From Aestuariirhabdus haliotis (lineage in GTDB: Bacteria > Pseudomonadota > Gammaproteobacteria > Pseudomonadales > Aestuariirhabdaceae): a DNA stretch of 64,000 bases. Both the position numbers and the translations under genes were made by a program. Below the pieces are notes generated by a model that saw only the letters and a list, made by a program, of their open reading frames with translations, did no database searches and had not been told where the DNA came from. The DNA is taken from contig NZ_JAKSDZ010000012.1 in NCBI RefSeq assembly GCF_023509475.1, forward strand, positions 1 through 64,000, given 5' to 3'. Shown here piece by piece: positions 28,548-36,950 of this stretch. The stretch's first letter is position 1. Each line of letters begins with the position of its first letter.

Positions 28548-28817
28548 ATGTCACAGTTTCAAGGTATTGAGAAAGAGATGGCCGAGCTGATGATCGAGGT
28601 GCTCAATCTTGAAGATGTCGAGCTCGATGAAATAAACCCTGAAGAGCCATTGTTTGGTGATGAAGGTTTGGCGCTTGACTCGATTGACGCACTCGAAATT
28701 GCTCTGGCGGTATCGCAAAATTATGGTATTCAGCTGAAATCTGACGATCCCGATAATGCTCGTATCTTCGCCTCCTTACGAGCGCTCTGCGCCCACGTTG
28801 AGCAGCATCGCACTTAA
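28548..28817 (+). CDS. Acyl carrier protein of an aryl-polyene-like pathway
   Basis: An 89-residue acyl carrier protein. The phosphopantetheine attachment site is Ser45 in LALDSIDALE, in a helical acidic protein of usual length. The pattern GDEGLALDSIDALEI is closer to ApeE/ApeF-type carriers of aryl polyene clusters than to FabC/AcpP, in which DSLD is followed by TVEL. It opens a six-gene block with an acyl-ligase, two ketosynthase-like proteins and two dehydratases, so it is likely the chain carrier for that pathway. The next gene starts 44 bases later. Confidence 0.85.
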   Translation: MSQFQGIEKEMAELMIEVLNLEDVELDEINPEEPLFGDEGLALDSIDALEIALAVSQNYGIQLKSDDPDNARIFASLRALCAHVEQHRT

Positions 28818-28861
28818 CGGCCGGTTGACCCAGTGCAGAATAACGTCCCGGTTTGTCATCG

Positions 28862-30220
28862 ATGAAGCCGTTCTTTCAGGCTTATGATAACCAGCAGCCG
28901 GTTATTGTCGGGACTTCGGTATTTGCGCGTTCGTTAGCTATCGGTGATTTGTTAACGCAGGCCCAATGCCTGTCTGATCGGTTCCCTGAAAGAACATCGA
29001 TCGTTAATTTATGCAGTCACAAGTCGAGCTTTTTGGTCACCTGGATGGCCGCGGTGCTGAGCCGAACTTCTATGCTGTTGCCGCAAAATGAAACGCCAGA
29101 AGTGCTTGCGGCCCTGTGCGATGAGAATCCTGATCTTTGCTTTGTTTGGGATAAAACGCCATTGGTAGATGTTTCCGGCTGCTCCCGGATACAGCTTGAC
29201 CCCATCACCCAGTTATCAAATCAACCGCCTGGCCAGAATACGGCGTTGCCCAGTATCGATCCAGACTATTGGCGACAGCCTGATACGGTGGTGTTGTTCA
29301 CTTCGGGTTCTACAGGGGCTCCCCGTCCGCAGTGTAAATCACTGCAACAGCTATTTATGCGAGCCAAGCAAACCGCCGAAGCGGTTGTGAGTGAAGGGAT
29401 TAAACGCGTCGTCACAACGGTCCCCCTACAGCATATGTATGGGCTGGAAAACGGATTGTTACTGCCCCTGGTTGCTGGGCTCGCATTGCAGGAATCCAAA
29501 CCCTTTTATCCCGCTGATATTGCCGCTGAGGTTTCTTCGGATAGCCTGTTGGTCAGCACGCCAATGCACCTTCAATATTGTCTGGATAGTGATTTGGATT
29601 TTCCTCCTGCTGGTTGCCTTTTAAGTGCTACCGCAGCTCTTGAACCTGAGCCGGCAAAAATGCTGGAGCAACGCTTCGATTGCCCCTTGATCGAAATCTA
29701 CGGTAGCACCGAGAGTGGCGTTATCGCGACCCGGCGTACTGCCGTTGATATCTGTTGGACGCCTTTGCCAGGTTTGCGTATTGAGGTTAATCAGGAAAGC
29801 GCGGCGCTCATACATGCTGATGAGCAAACCGGGTTGTCTGATCGGTTTGAGGTCTATACTGATGGCCGTTTCAGGCTGCTTGGCCGGGATCAGGACCTTG
29901 TTAAAATCGCCGGTAAGCGTCACTCCTTTTCGGCCCTTGATTATCTGTTGAAGGATATTGAAGGGGTCGATGATGGGGTCTTTTTTATTCCGGATACTCA
30001 GAAAGCGCGGCTATGTGCTCTGGTGGTTTCCCGTTTGGATGTGAAGACCATACAGGCTGCCCTGCGGCGTAAACTCGACCCGGTTTTTATACCCAGGCCA
30101 CTCTTAAAGGTTGCTCGTTTGCCGCGTAACAGTCTTGGCAAGTTGCCTCGTGATGCACTCTTGCAGGCATTCGCTCAGGCACGCCAGCAAGCGGAAGATC
30201 CCGGCAATGAGTCCTCATAA
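28862..30220 (+). CDS. AMP-dependent acyl-ACP/CoA ligase (ApeH-like)
   Basis: A 452-residue ANL-superfamily ligase, shorter than FadD-type enzymes. Motifs are the phosphate loop FTSGSTGAPRP (about 146-155), PLQHMYGLENG, YGSTESG for adenine binding, and GRFRLLGRDQDLVKIAGKR at the hinge. LPRNSLGKLPR carries the catalytic Lys. In aryl polyene pathways the counterpart (ApeH) loads an aromatic starter acid onto the carrier protein; the starter here is not known. Start ATG 28862 has no good ribosome binding site, and TTG 28853 is possible. It overlaps the next gene by 14 bases. Confidence 0.82.
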   Translation: MKPFFQAYDNQQPVIVGTSVFARSLAIGDLLTQAQCLSDRFPERTSIVNLCSHKSSFLVTWMAAVLSRTSMLLPQNETPEVLAALCDENPDLCFVWDKTPLVDVSGCSRIQLDPITQLSNQPPGQNTALPSIDPDYWRQPDTVVLFTSGSTGAPRPQCKSLQQLFMRAKQTAEAVVSEGIKRVVTTVPLQHMYGLENGLLLPLVAGLALQESKPFYPADIAAEVSSDSLLVSTPMHLQYCLDSDLDFPPAGCLLSATAALEPEPAKMLEQRFDCPLIEIYGSTESGVIATRRTAVDICWTPLPGLRIEVNQESAALIHADEQTGLSDRFEVYTDGRFRLLGRDQDLVKIAGKRHSFSALDYLLKDIEGVDDGVFFIPDTQKARLCALVVSRLDVKTIQAALRRKLDPVFIPRPLLKVARLPRNSLGKLPRDALLQAFAQARQQAEDPGNESS

Positions 30221-30554
30221 TATGGCATCGGAAGCCCAGGTTTGCTTCAATTTTCAGGTTTCCAGCGACCACCCTAGTCTGGCAGGTCACTTTCCAGGAA
30301 ATCCGATCGTTCCCGGGGTCGTTATTTTGTCCCGGATAATCGAAGGGTACTTGGCTACTTTTGCGGCTCGTCCTTGCTTGCAGGGAATCCCCCGGGTGAA
30401 ATTCCTGCAACCTTTATTGCCCGATTGCGACCTGGCGGTGACCTGTACTGTCCGTGGCAATAAGGTGCAGTTTGAAGGAGTAATTGCGGATGAGCCTTGT
30501 GTTCGAGGCGTGATACAGTTTCTGCTCGGTACTTTCACTGGGGAAAGTGCCTGA
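30207..30554 (+). CDS. ApeI-like hotdog dehydratase
   Basis: A 115-residue single-hotdog protein of the FabZ/ApeI type. His28 in GHFPGNP occupies the catalytic histidine position. The following PGVVILS has Ser42 where FabZ enzymes have the catalytic Glu (PGVLxxE), so this is not an ordinary FabZ. The first ATG is 30207, with GGAAG nine bases before it, inside the last codons of the ligase gene; a longer frame from 30111 would run within the ligase gene. It is probably a 3-hydroxyacyl-ACP dehydratase or dehydratase partner in the same pathway. Confidence 0.78.
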   Translation: MSPHNMASEAQVCFNFQVSSDHPSLAGHFPGNPIVPGVVILSRIIEGYLATFAARPCLQGIPRVKFLQPLLPDCDLAVTCTVRGNKVQFEGVIADEPCVRGVIQFLLGTFTGESA

Positions 30555-30590
30555 TTATACTGGCGGCCCCTTTTCGAGCGCTTGAGTCCT

Positions 30591-31772
30591 ATGCATCCGA
30601 TACAGATCACTGCTTATACCGCCAGCAACGCGGCCGGGGTCGGTATAAATTCAATATTAGCGTCGTTGAAAGCGGAAAAAAGCGGTCTTGCGCCTAACGA
30701 TTTTAACCCGCTAGCCACTTACATTGGTCGTGTACGGGAACTCGATACTTACCAGCTTGAGGCTCAATACCAGGATCTTGATTGTCGTAATAACCGGCTC
30801 GCCGATCTTTGTCTGCGGCAGGACGGCTTTGCGTCCAGAGTAGCCGCCTTGCGTGAACGTTGTGGGTCAACCCGCATAGGGCTTTTTCTTGGTACCAGTA
30901 CATCAGGCATTTTTGATTTGGAGCAGGCCTACCATCATTCTGATGCAGGTGTTCAGTTAGATTTCGATGTTTCCTATATGGGCACGGTAAGTAACTACTC
31001 ACTGGTTGAGTTTGTCGCAAGGTGCTTGGGGCTTGATGGTCCTCAGTTTTGCGTGTCTACCGCCTGTTCTTCGAGTGCCAAGGTGTTTGTTATGGCACAA
31101 CGAATGATTGAAGCGGGTTTGATCGATGGCGCTGTAGTGGGAGGGGTCGATAGTCTTTGTAACAGCACGCTATACGGTTTTAACTCTTTGGCATTACTTT
31201 CCGAACAGCTGTGCCGGCCTAGTGGACAGGGACGGGATGGAATTAATATCGGGGAAGGTGGCGGCTTTATGCTACTTGAACGCAATAACGCCGAAGATGC
31301 CGATGCCCTGTGTTTGTTGGGGACAGGGGAGAGTAGCGATGCTCACCATATTTCCAGTCCCCACCCACAGGGTGATGGGGCGGTCGTTTGCATGACCCAA
31401 GCTATTGCTCGTGCGGGTTTGCAAGCGAGTGATGTCGATTACGTTAACCTTCACGGTACCGCGACGCCGGTTAATGATGCGGTGGAAGCTCTCGCCGTCA
31501 GCCGGGTCTTTGAGTGCGTGCCTGCCTGTAGCTCGACCAAAGGGTGGACGGGGCATACACTGGGAGCGGCTGGTATCACGGAAGCGGTGATTTGTGCCCT
31601 GACGATCGAACATGAGCTGCTGCCTGGCACTTTGAATCGAGGGGTGGTTGATGCAGAGTTACCGATTAGCCTTCTGCATAAAACCCGGTCTGGCAGTCCA
31701 CAGAGGGCATTGACCAACTCCTTCGGTTTCGGTGGCAATAATTGCAGTTTGCTGATCGGGAGAGCGCTATGA
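30591..31772 (+). CDS. Beta-ketoacyl-ACP synthase (ApeO/FabF-like)
   Basis: A 393-residue condensing enzyme with the complete Cys-His-His set: C159 in STACSSS, H288 in NLHGTATPVND and H322 in GWTGHTLGAAG. It resembles FabB/FabF and the aryl polyene ketosynthase ApeO, and would extend the chain on the carrier protein. ATG 30591 was chosen; an upstream TTG at 30582 is also in frame. A TTATACT sequence in the 36-base gap before it might be a weak internal promoter. Its stop overlaps the start of the chain-length-factor-like gene (ATGA). Confidence 0.88.
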   Translation: MHPIQITAYTASNAAGVGINSILASLKAEKSGLAPNDFNPLATYIGRVRELDTYQLEAQYQDLDCRNNRLADLCLRQDGFASRVAALRERCGSTRIGLFLGTSTSGIFDLEQAYHHSDAGVQLDFDVSYMGTVSNYSLVEFVARCLGLDGPQFCVSTACSSSAKVFVMAQRMIEAGLIDGAVVGGVDSLCNSTLYGFNSLALLSEQLCRPSGQGRDGINIGEGGGFMLLERNNAEDADALCLLGTGESSDAHHISSPHPQGDGAVVCMTQAIARAGLQASDVDYVNLHGTATPVNDAVEALAVSRVFECVPACSSTKGWTGHTLGAAGITEAVICALTIEHELLPGTLNRGVVDAELPISLLHKTRSGSPQRALTNSFGFGGNNCSLLIGRAL

Positions 31773-32608
31773 GCATAACGCTTTATGTGGATGGTGTTGG
31801 TGTCTGGGCTCCTGGCATGGAAACCTGGGAGCAAGCTAAAGATCGGTTTCAGCAACCGTGCGAGGCATCGTTGGTGCCAGCGACGGCTCCCCGTCCAGCG
31901 TTGCTATCGTCGCGGGAGCAGCGAAGGGCCAGTCCAACCGTTCGCCTGGCTCTTGAGGTGGCATTACAGGCTGTTAACGGTGCAGAGCAGGATCCAGCAA
32001 GGCTCCCTTCGATCTTTGCCACGGCCAATGGCGATAGCGATATTCTGAATTACATTTGTCAGACCTTGGCGCGCCAGCCGGAAGCGGTGTCTCCCACCAA
32101 ATTTCACAACTCGGTGCATAATGCCGCCGGCGGATATTGGAGTATTGGTACAGGGTGTCGCCAACCTCTCAATTGCCTTTCGTCGGGCCGATACTCCGTC
32201 AGCGCTGGGTTACTGGAAGCTGCTATGCAGCTTGGCAGTGGCGAACCCAAAGTGTTGCTGTGCGCTTATGATGTGCCGACCCCTGAACCCTTGAGTCTTG
32301 TTATGCCGGTAGAGCATTTCTTTGCCTGTGGACTGGTACTGAGCGCCGAGCAGGGCGCGGCCTCAATCGCCAGCCTGAAGATTGACACGTTGGCTGGACA
32401 GCAAGATGCTGATGAGCTTGAGGATGCTCAATTGCAGAGGTTACGAGAAGATAATCCCGCCGCCGAAATTTTGCCTCTGCTGCTCGGCCTGGCTTCGGTC
32501 GATAGTAAAAAAGCAGCGAATGGCAACGTCGAGGAAACAGGCGACAAAGTCAGGCTGGCTTTGAGTTCGGTGTTGCAGCTCAGGGTTGCTATAAGCTCAT
32601 GCCGTTAA
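31769..32608 (+). CDS. Ketosynthase-like chain-length factor (ApeC-like)
   Basis: A 279-residue protein resembling the N-terminal half of a ketosynthase (the family annotated as beta-ketoacyl synthase chain length factor). It has the family segment FHNSVHNAAGGYWSIG near residues 112-126 but no TACSSS nucleophile motif and no second-half histidines, so it is not expected to condense on its own. ApeC-type proteins pair with ApeO to set chain length; the ATGA overlap with the upstream ketosynthase gene supports such pairing. It overlaps the next gene by ten bases. Confidence 0.8.
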   Translation: MSITLYVDGVGVWAPGMETWEQAKDRFQQPCEASLVPATAPRPALLSSREQRRASPTVRLALEVALQAVNGAEQDPARLPSIFATANGDSDILNYICQTLARQPEAVSPTKFHNSVHNAAGGYWSIGTGCRQPLNCLSSGRYSVSAGLLEAAMQLGSGEPKVLLCAYDVPTPEPLSLVMPVEHFFACGLVLSAEQGAASIASLKIDTLAGQQDADELEDAQLQRLREDNPAAEILPLLLGLASVDSKKAANGNVEETGDKVRLALSSVLQLRVAISSCR

Positions 32609-33090
32609 TAGCAGAGGGACAATCGCTGAGCCTCGAGCAGTTATCGGGTTTGCTGCCGCATCAGGGTGATATGTGTCTATTGGCTTCGGTTGAAAGTTGG
32701 GATCAGAAAAATATCCATTGCCGGGTTATTTCCCATCGATCCGGGCAAAATCCCTTGCGTCATTGCGGTCGTCTGGATGCCCATACGGCGGTTGAATATG
32801 CTGGCCAGGCCATGGCAGTTCATGGCTCGTTGTTGCAACTTGTGGCTAACAGTGAATCCACAGATCATTTTACTCCCCCCGCCGGCTATCTGGTGGGGGT
32901 TAATCACTTTGTCGCCCACTGCCAGGACTTGTCGAAGGTTGAAGAGGATATTGACCTTTATTGCGAACAGCTGATCGCCGACAGCAATGGTCAGGTGTAT
33001 CAGTTTGAAATGCGTGCACAGGACGTGATTAAGGCATCCGGGCGGGTAACGGTGATGCTTGATTCCGGGCAAGCGAGCCCTTTGACCTAA
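32599..33090 (+). CDS. ApeP-like hotdog dehydratase
   Basis: A 163-residue hotdog-fold protein. LLPHQGDMCLL near residues 18-28 carries the conserved His21. AVEYAGQAMAVHG near 64-76 holds the Glu66 and Gln of the EYxxQ motif typical of ApeP/FabA-like dehydratases. It probably dehydrates 3-hydroxyacyl chains on the carrier protein, together with the ApeI-like protein. It is the last gene of the six-gene block and is convergent with a lipoprotein gene. No clear terminator follows it. Confidence 0.8.
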   Translation: MPLIAEGQSLSLEQLSGLLPHQGDMCLLASVESWDQKNIHCRVISHRSGQNPLRHCGRLDAHTAVEYAGQAMAVHGSLLQLVANSESTDHFTPPAGYLVGVNHFVAHCQDLSKVEEDIDLYCEQLIADSNGQVYQFEMRAQDVIKASGRVTVMLDSGQASPLT

Positions 33091-33128
33091 GCGATTTTTT
33101 GATAGGAGATGATTTACTCTGGTGAGGT

Positions 33129-33419
33129 TTAGCCCTGACTGGCTTGCCTTATGTAGTAACGCGCACGATCGGTCTTATCAATGCAGCTGGAATATTTTTC
33201 GAACTGCTGTTGCACCTTGGCGGCACCCAATAAGGTGGTAGCTTTGCCCCAAGCCACAGTGCCATCGAAGCCTTTGCTCCGGGCAAAATCCAGCTCCTGA
33301 TAAGCCACCTCCAGACCGGTGGCACATTGCGCCGACAGTCCTTGATGACCATGGCCCGCACAGCCGCTGATCAGCAGGCTCAGTAAAAACGTGATAGAAA
33401 GGGGGCGAATAGACTGCAT
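33129..33419 (-). CDS. Small lipoprotein of unknown function
   Basis: A 96-residue protein with a lipoprotein signal ending LLISGC, so the mature form begins at Cys near residue 20 and is anchored in the envelope. The mature part is helical with conserved-looking LEVAYQELDFARSKGF and KVQQQFEKYSSCIDK segments and one more cysteine pair. Similar lipoproteins occur in pseudomonads, but I know of no function. ATG 33419 has GGAGAG upstream; a longer frame from 33479 lacks a signal peptide. It is divergent from xerD. Confidence 0.75.
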   Translation of the reverse strand: MQSIRPLSITFLLSLLISGCAGHGHQGLSAQCATGLEVAYQELDFARSKGFDGTVAWGKATTLLGAAKVQQQFEKYSSCIDKTDRARYYIRQASQG

Positions 33420-33538
33420 GCAGCGAACTCTCCATATCTGCATTAGGGAAAAAGGGTACGGGATAGCCGTGCATGACAAGGCTATAGCGGTGTACTCTAG
33501 AGCAGCCCTGACAGATTCGAAAGTGAAAATTCCTTGTC

Positions 33539-34456
33539 ATGACTACCACATCACAGCTCGCTGAACACACTGATCCCTGGATTGATCTGTATCTTGATAA
33601 CGCCTGGATGGAAAAGGGCTTGAGTGAAAACTCCCTCAGTTCTTACCGGCGAGATCTTAATGCCTTCGCTGTCTGGGCTATGGAGCGGGGAGTGGGTGAT
33701 CTGTTGAGCGTTGAGCGGGCGCATTTGCTCGAGTATCTCGGTCATCGGCTGTCCAAGGGGTATAAAGCACGTTCCACGGCCCGACTGTTATCTTGTTTGC
33801 GCGGTTTTTATCAATATATGTTGCGCGAAAAGCACATCTCCCAGGATCCTACCCTGAATGTTGAGCTGCCCAAGCTGGGTCGGTCATTGCCCAAAACCAT
33901 TACCGAAGAGGATGTTGAGGCGTTGCTCGATGCGCCCGATACGGCAACGGTGATCGGGTTACGGGATCGGGCCATGCTGGAATTGATTTATGCCTGTGGT
34001 TTGCGGGTTTCGGAATTGGTGGGGCTTGAGCTATCGATGGTGAACCAGCGCGCTGGAGTGGTTCGCATCCTGGGTAAGGGTGGCAAGGAGCGCTTGGTGC
34101 CTATGGGAGAGGAAGCGTTGGACTGGTTGCTACGTTACCTCGCTGAGGCTCGGCCAGAATTGATTGCCAGCGGTCAGGGCTCGGTTTTGTTTCCCAGCTT
34201 GCGCGGTGGTTTTATGACCCGGCAAACCTTTTGGCATCGACTTAAACGCTACGCTATTGAGGGTGGCATCAATAAACCTCTGTCCCCTCATACGCTTCGC
34301 CACGCCTTTGCGACCCACTTACTCAATCATGGTGCCGATTTACGGGTGGTCCAGCTTTTGCTCGGGCACAGCGATCTATCCACTACCCAAATCTATACCC
34401 ATGTAGCTCAGCACCGGTTGCAGCAGCTGCATGCCAGTCACCACCCCAGGGGGTGA
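33539..34456 (+). CDS. xerD: Site-specific tyrosine recombinase XerD
   Basis: XerD, with XerC, resolves chromosome dimers at dif under FtsK control. The 305-residue protein has the SAM-like N-terminal domain with SSYRRDL and a catalytic domain with R156 (CGLRVSEL), the GKGGKER lysine loop, H251 and R254 (HTLRHAF), H277 (LLGHSDLS) and the nucleophile Y286 (TQIYTHV). All six catalytic positions are present. It precedes dsbC, as in Pseudomonas. Confidence 0.97.
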   Translation: MTTTSQLAEHTDPWIDLYLDNAWMEKGLSENSLSSYRRDLNAFAVWAMERGVGDLLSVERAHLLEYLGHRLSKGYKARSTARLLSCLRGFYQYMLREKHISQDPTLNVELPKLGRSLPKTITEEDVEALLDAPDTATVIGLRDRAMLELIYACGLRVSELVGLELSMVNQRAGVVRILGKGGKERLVPMGEEALDWLLRYLAEARPELIASGQGSVLFPSLRGGFMTRQTFWHRLKRYAIEGGINKPLSPHTLRHAFATHLLNHGADLRVVQLLLGHSDLSTTQIYTHVAQHRLQQLHASHHPRG

Positions 34457-34562
34457 AGCTCTATTTTTTTCAATCTGTTAGAATAGTTTGCCCGTGTCGG
34501 CGGTCTATACAGCAGGTTGTGTTGCAATAGGGTCGGTTCGACCACAGAGTCAGAGGAAATGT

Positions 34563-35306
34563 ATGCGTCAATTGAAATTGTTAGTCACTGGACTGCTGGT
34601 GGCTTTGTTCAGCCTTCAGCTGAGCGCCGATCAAGCAGCGGATGACAAGGCGGCCGAGACGATCAGGTCCGCCTTTCAGCAACTGGACAGTACCGTTGAA
34701 ATTACCGAGGTGATGCCCACCCCGATCAAGGATCTCTACCTGGTGGTTATAGGTTCGTCTAACCTGGTGTATGTTACCGCCGACGGCAAACATGTACTTC
34801 AGGGCGATCTTCTCAATATCGGTCATCAGCCCGTGGTAAACCTTACCGAGATGGTGCGTAGTCAGATCAATGCCAAGCTGCTGGCCGGGTTTCCCCAGGA
34901 CAAAATGATCGTGTTTCCGGCCGAAGGGCCAGCCAAAGCATCAATCACAGTGTTTACCGATGTCGACTGTGGCTACTGCCGAAAGCTGCACGCCGAAGTT
35001 CCTGAGTTAAATGCGCTGGGTATCGAAGTTCGTTATATGGCGTTCCCCAGAGGCGGCAAGCGGGCGCCGGCCTATGACATTATGCAGAACGTCTGGTGTG
35101 CCGATGACCAGCGACAGGCGATGACCGATGCCAAACGTGGCAAATCAATCGCCTCGAAGAGCTGCGATAACCCGGTCCAGGAAGAGTTTGAGTTGGGCAT
35201 GCAGTTGGGCGTGCGTGGCACTCCGGCCCTGTTTCTGGACGATGGCACGATGATCCCTGGGTATCGTCCGGCCGAAGATCTGGCTCGAGATCTGGGCATT
35301 CTTTAA
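34563..35306 (+). CDS. dsbC: Thiol:disulfide interchange protein DsbC
   Basis: DsbC is a periplasmic dimeric disulfide isomerase that corrects wrong disulfides and is kept reduced by DsbD. The 247-residue precursor has a signal peptide (about 1-22, ending LSA), an N-terminal dimerisation domain and a thioredoxin domain with the active site CGYC at 136-139. GTPALFLDDG holds the cis-Pro. A second cysteine pair, WCADD...KSCDN, is conserved. ATG 34563 has GAGGAAA upstream; a frame from 34488 gives no signal peptide. Confidence 0.95.
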   Translation: MRQLKLLVTGLLVALFSLQLSADQAADDKAAETIRSAFQQLDSTVEITEVMPTPIKDLYLVVIGSSNLVYVTADGKHVLQGDLLNIGHQPVVNLTEMVRSQINAKLLAGFPQDKMIVFPAEGPAKASITVFTDVDCGYCRKLHAEVPELNALGIEVRYMAFPRGGKRAPAYDIMQNVWCADDQRQAMTDAKRGKSIASKSCDNPVQEEFELGMQLGVRGTPALFLDDGTMIPGYRPAEDLARDLGIL

Positions 35307-35498
35307 GACTGCCCGGAATTAGTCTGGAAAGAGCCCTTTGTCGTGTTCGTTTGAGCTTTTCAGGGGGGGCTGAATCTTATATTGCTTCCAATGCGTGGGG
35401 TTCCCCGCGCATTGCACCGGTCGGTGTTTCTTCTTTTAATTCTTGTTGTGATGGCTTGCCGGACTGGCTTTGTTAGCCCCTTATTGCTGGCATCAGGG

Positions 35499-35527
35499 GT
35501 CGATGACTCGTCGAATCTCTGTATAAT
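35499..35527 (+). promoter_or_regulatory. Candidate promoter of hom-thrC
   Basis: A perfect TATAAT at 35522-35527 lies 54 bases before the hom start. The -35 position at 17-base spacing reads GTCGAT, a weak match. The dsbC-hom gap is 275 bases, which supports a separate promoter. Confidence 0.45.
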
Positions 35528-35581
35528 ATCCGCCTCATTTGGCCATTGGCCGACACCGTTTTTTGAACTGGGGAAGTTGGT

Positions 35582-36883
35582 TTGAAACCTATCAGAGTGG
35601 GTATCTGTGGATTGGGCACCGTTGGTGGTGGCACCTTCAATGTTTTAACACGCAACGCCGAGGTGATTCGTCGCCGTTTGGGGCGTGAGATTCAGATTGA
35701 AATGATTGCCGCCCGGCGTCCTAATCCAGACTGCGATACAGGTGCTATTCGTATTACGTCGGATATTTTTGAAGTGGCCCGCGACCCCGATGTAGATCTG
35801 GTGGTAGAACTGATCGGTGGCTACGATGTGGCCCGCGAACTGGTTATGACTGCCATCGAGCACGGCAAGCATGTGGTAACAGCGAACAAGGCCTTGATTG
35901 CTGTGCATGGTAATGACATTTTTGAAGCCGCTTCAGCCAAGGGTGTGAGTGTCGCCTATGAAGCCGGCGTGGCTGGCGGTATTCCCGTAATCAAAGCCTT
36001 GCGGGAAGGCTTGGCGGCCAATCAAATCAATACCGTCGCCGGTATCATCAATGGCACCGGTAACTTTATTCTGACCGAGATGCGTGACAAGGGCCGTGAT
36101 TTTGCTGACGTCCTGAGCGAAGCGCAGGCACTGGGTTACGCTGAGGCGGACCCAACCTTTGATGTGGAAGGCATCGATGCTGCCCATAAACTCACCATTC
36201 TGGCTTCTATCGCCTTTGGCATGCCGCTACAGTTTGAGAAAGCCTATACCGAAGGGATCAGCAAAGTCAGTCCTGAAGATGTTAAATACGCCGAGGAGCT
36301 GGGCTATCGCATCAAGCATCTGGGTATTGCTCGCCGGCGAGAGCAGGGAGTTGAGCTGCGTGTGCACCCGACTCTGGTACCTGAGAGCCGCCTGATTGCC
36401 AATGTGGATGGAGTCATGAACGCCGTTATGGTTGATGCTGACGCTGTCGGGCCCACTATGTATTACGGTGCCGGTGCCGGTGCCGAACCCACGGCTTCTG
36501 CAGTCGTTGCCGATATCATTGATGTTGCTCGCAGCTTTGATCACCCCGGTTGCGCTGTGGCTGGTTTGGGTTATGCCAATGCGGAGTTGGAATCGTTGTC
36601 GATACTGCCTATCGAGCAGATTGAAAGTGCTTATTATCTGCGTCTGGATGCCAGCGATCAGCCGGGTGTGATGACCACTATTACGGGGGTGCTCAGTGAG
36701 GAAGGCATCAATATCGAGGCGATCGTGCAGAAGGAAGTGCATGCCGGTGAGCAGGTAGCTCATATCATCATGCTGACTCATACCGTGCAGGAATCGCAGA
36801 TCAATCGAGCCATTACCGCGATTGAAGGGCTCGATGTCGTGACGGGCAGTGTGACCCGCATTCGAATGGATCATCTGGACTAA
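35582..36883 (+). CDS. hom: Homoserine dehydrogenase
   Basis: Hom reduces aspartate semialdehyde to homoserine, feeding threonine and methionine synthesis. The 433-residue single-function enzyme has the dinucleotide fold GICGLGTVGGGT, the catalytic-domain signatures TANKALIA and GIINGTGNFIL, and a C-terminal ACT domain (about 355-425, LDASDQPGVMTTI) that normally gives feedback inhibition by threonine. The start is TTG 35582 with GGGGAAG upstream. thrC follows after 67 bases; ThrB is not here. Confidence 0.96.
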   Translation: MKPIRVGICGLGTVGGGTFNVLTRNAEVIRRRLGREIQIEMIAARRPNPDCDTGAIRITSDIFEVARDPDVDLVVELIGGYDVARELVMTAIEHGKHVVTANKALIAVHGNDIFEAASAKGVSVAYEAGVAGGIPVIKALREGLAANQINTVAGIINGTGNFILTEMRDKGRDFADVLSEAQALGYAEADPTFDVEGIDAAHKLTILASIAFGMPLQFEKAYTEGISKVSPEDVKYAEELGYRIKHLGIARRREQGVELRVHPTLVPESRLIANVDGVMNAVMVDADAVGPTMYYGAGAGAEPTASAVVADIIDVARSFDHPGCAVAGLGYANAELESLSILPIEQIESAYYLRLDASDQPGVMTTITGVLSEEGINIEAIVQKEVHAGEQVAHIIMLTHTVQESQINRAITAIEGLDVVTGSVTRIRMDHLD

Positions 36884-36950
36884 TTATTTTTCCGCCGGTG
36901 ATACACCGCCAGAAGTGGATACCGGCCACCATAGAACGAGTGAACCGAAC

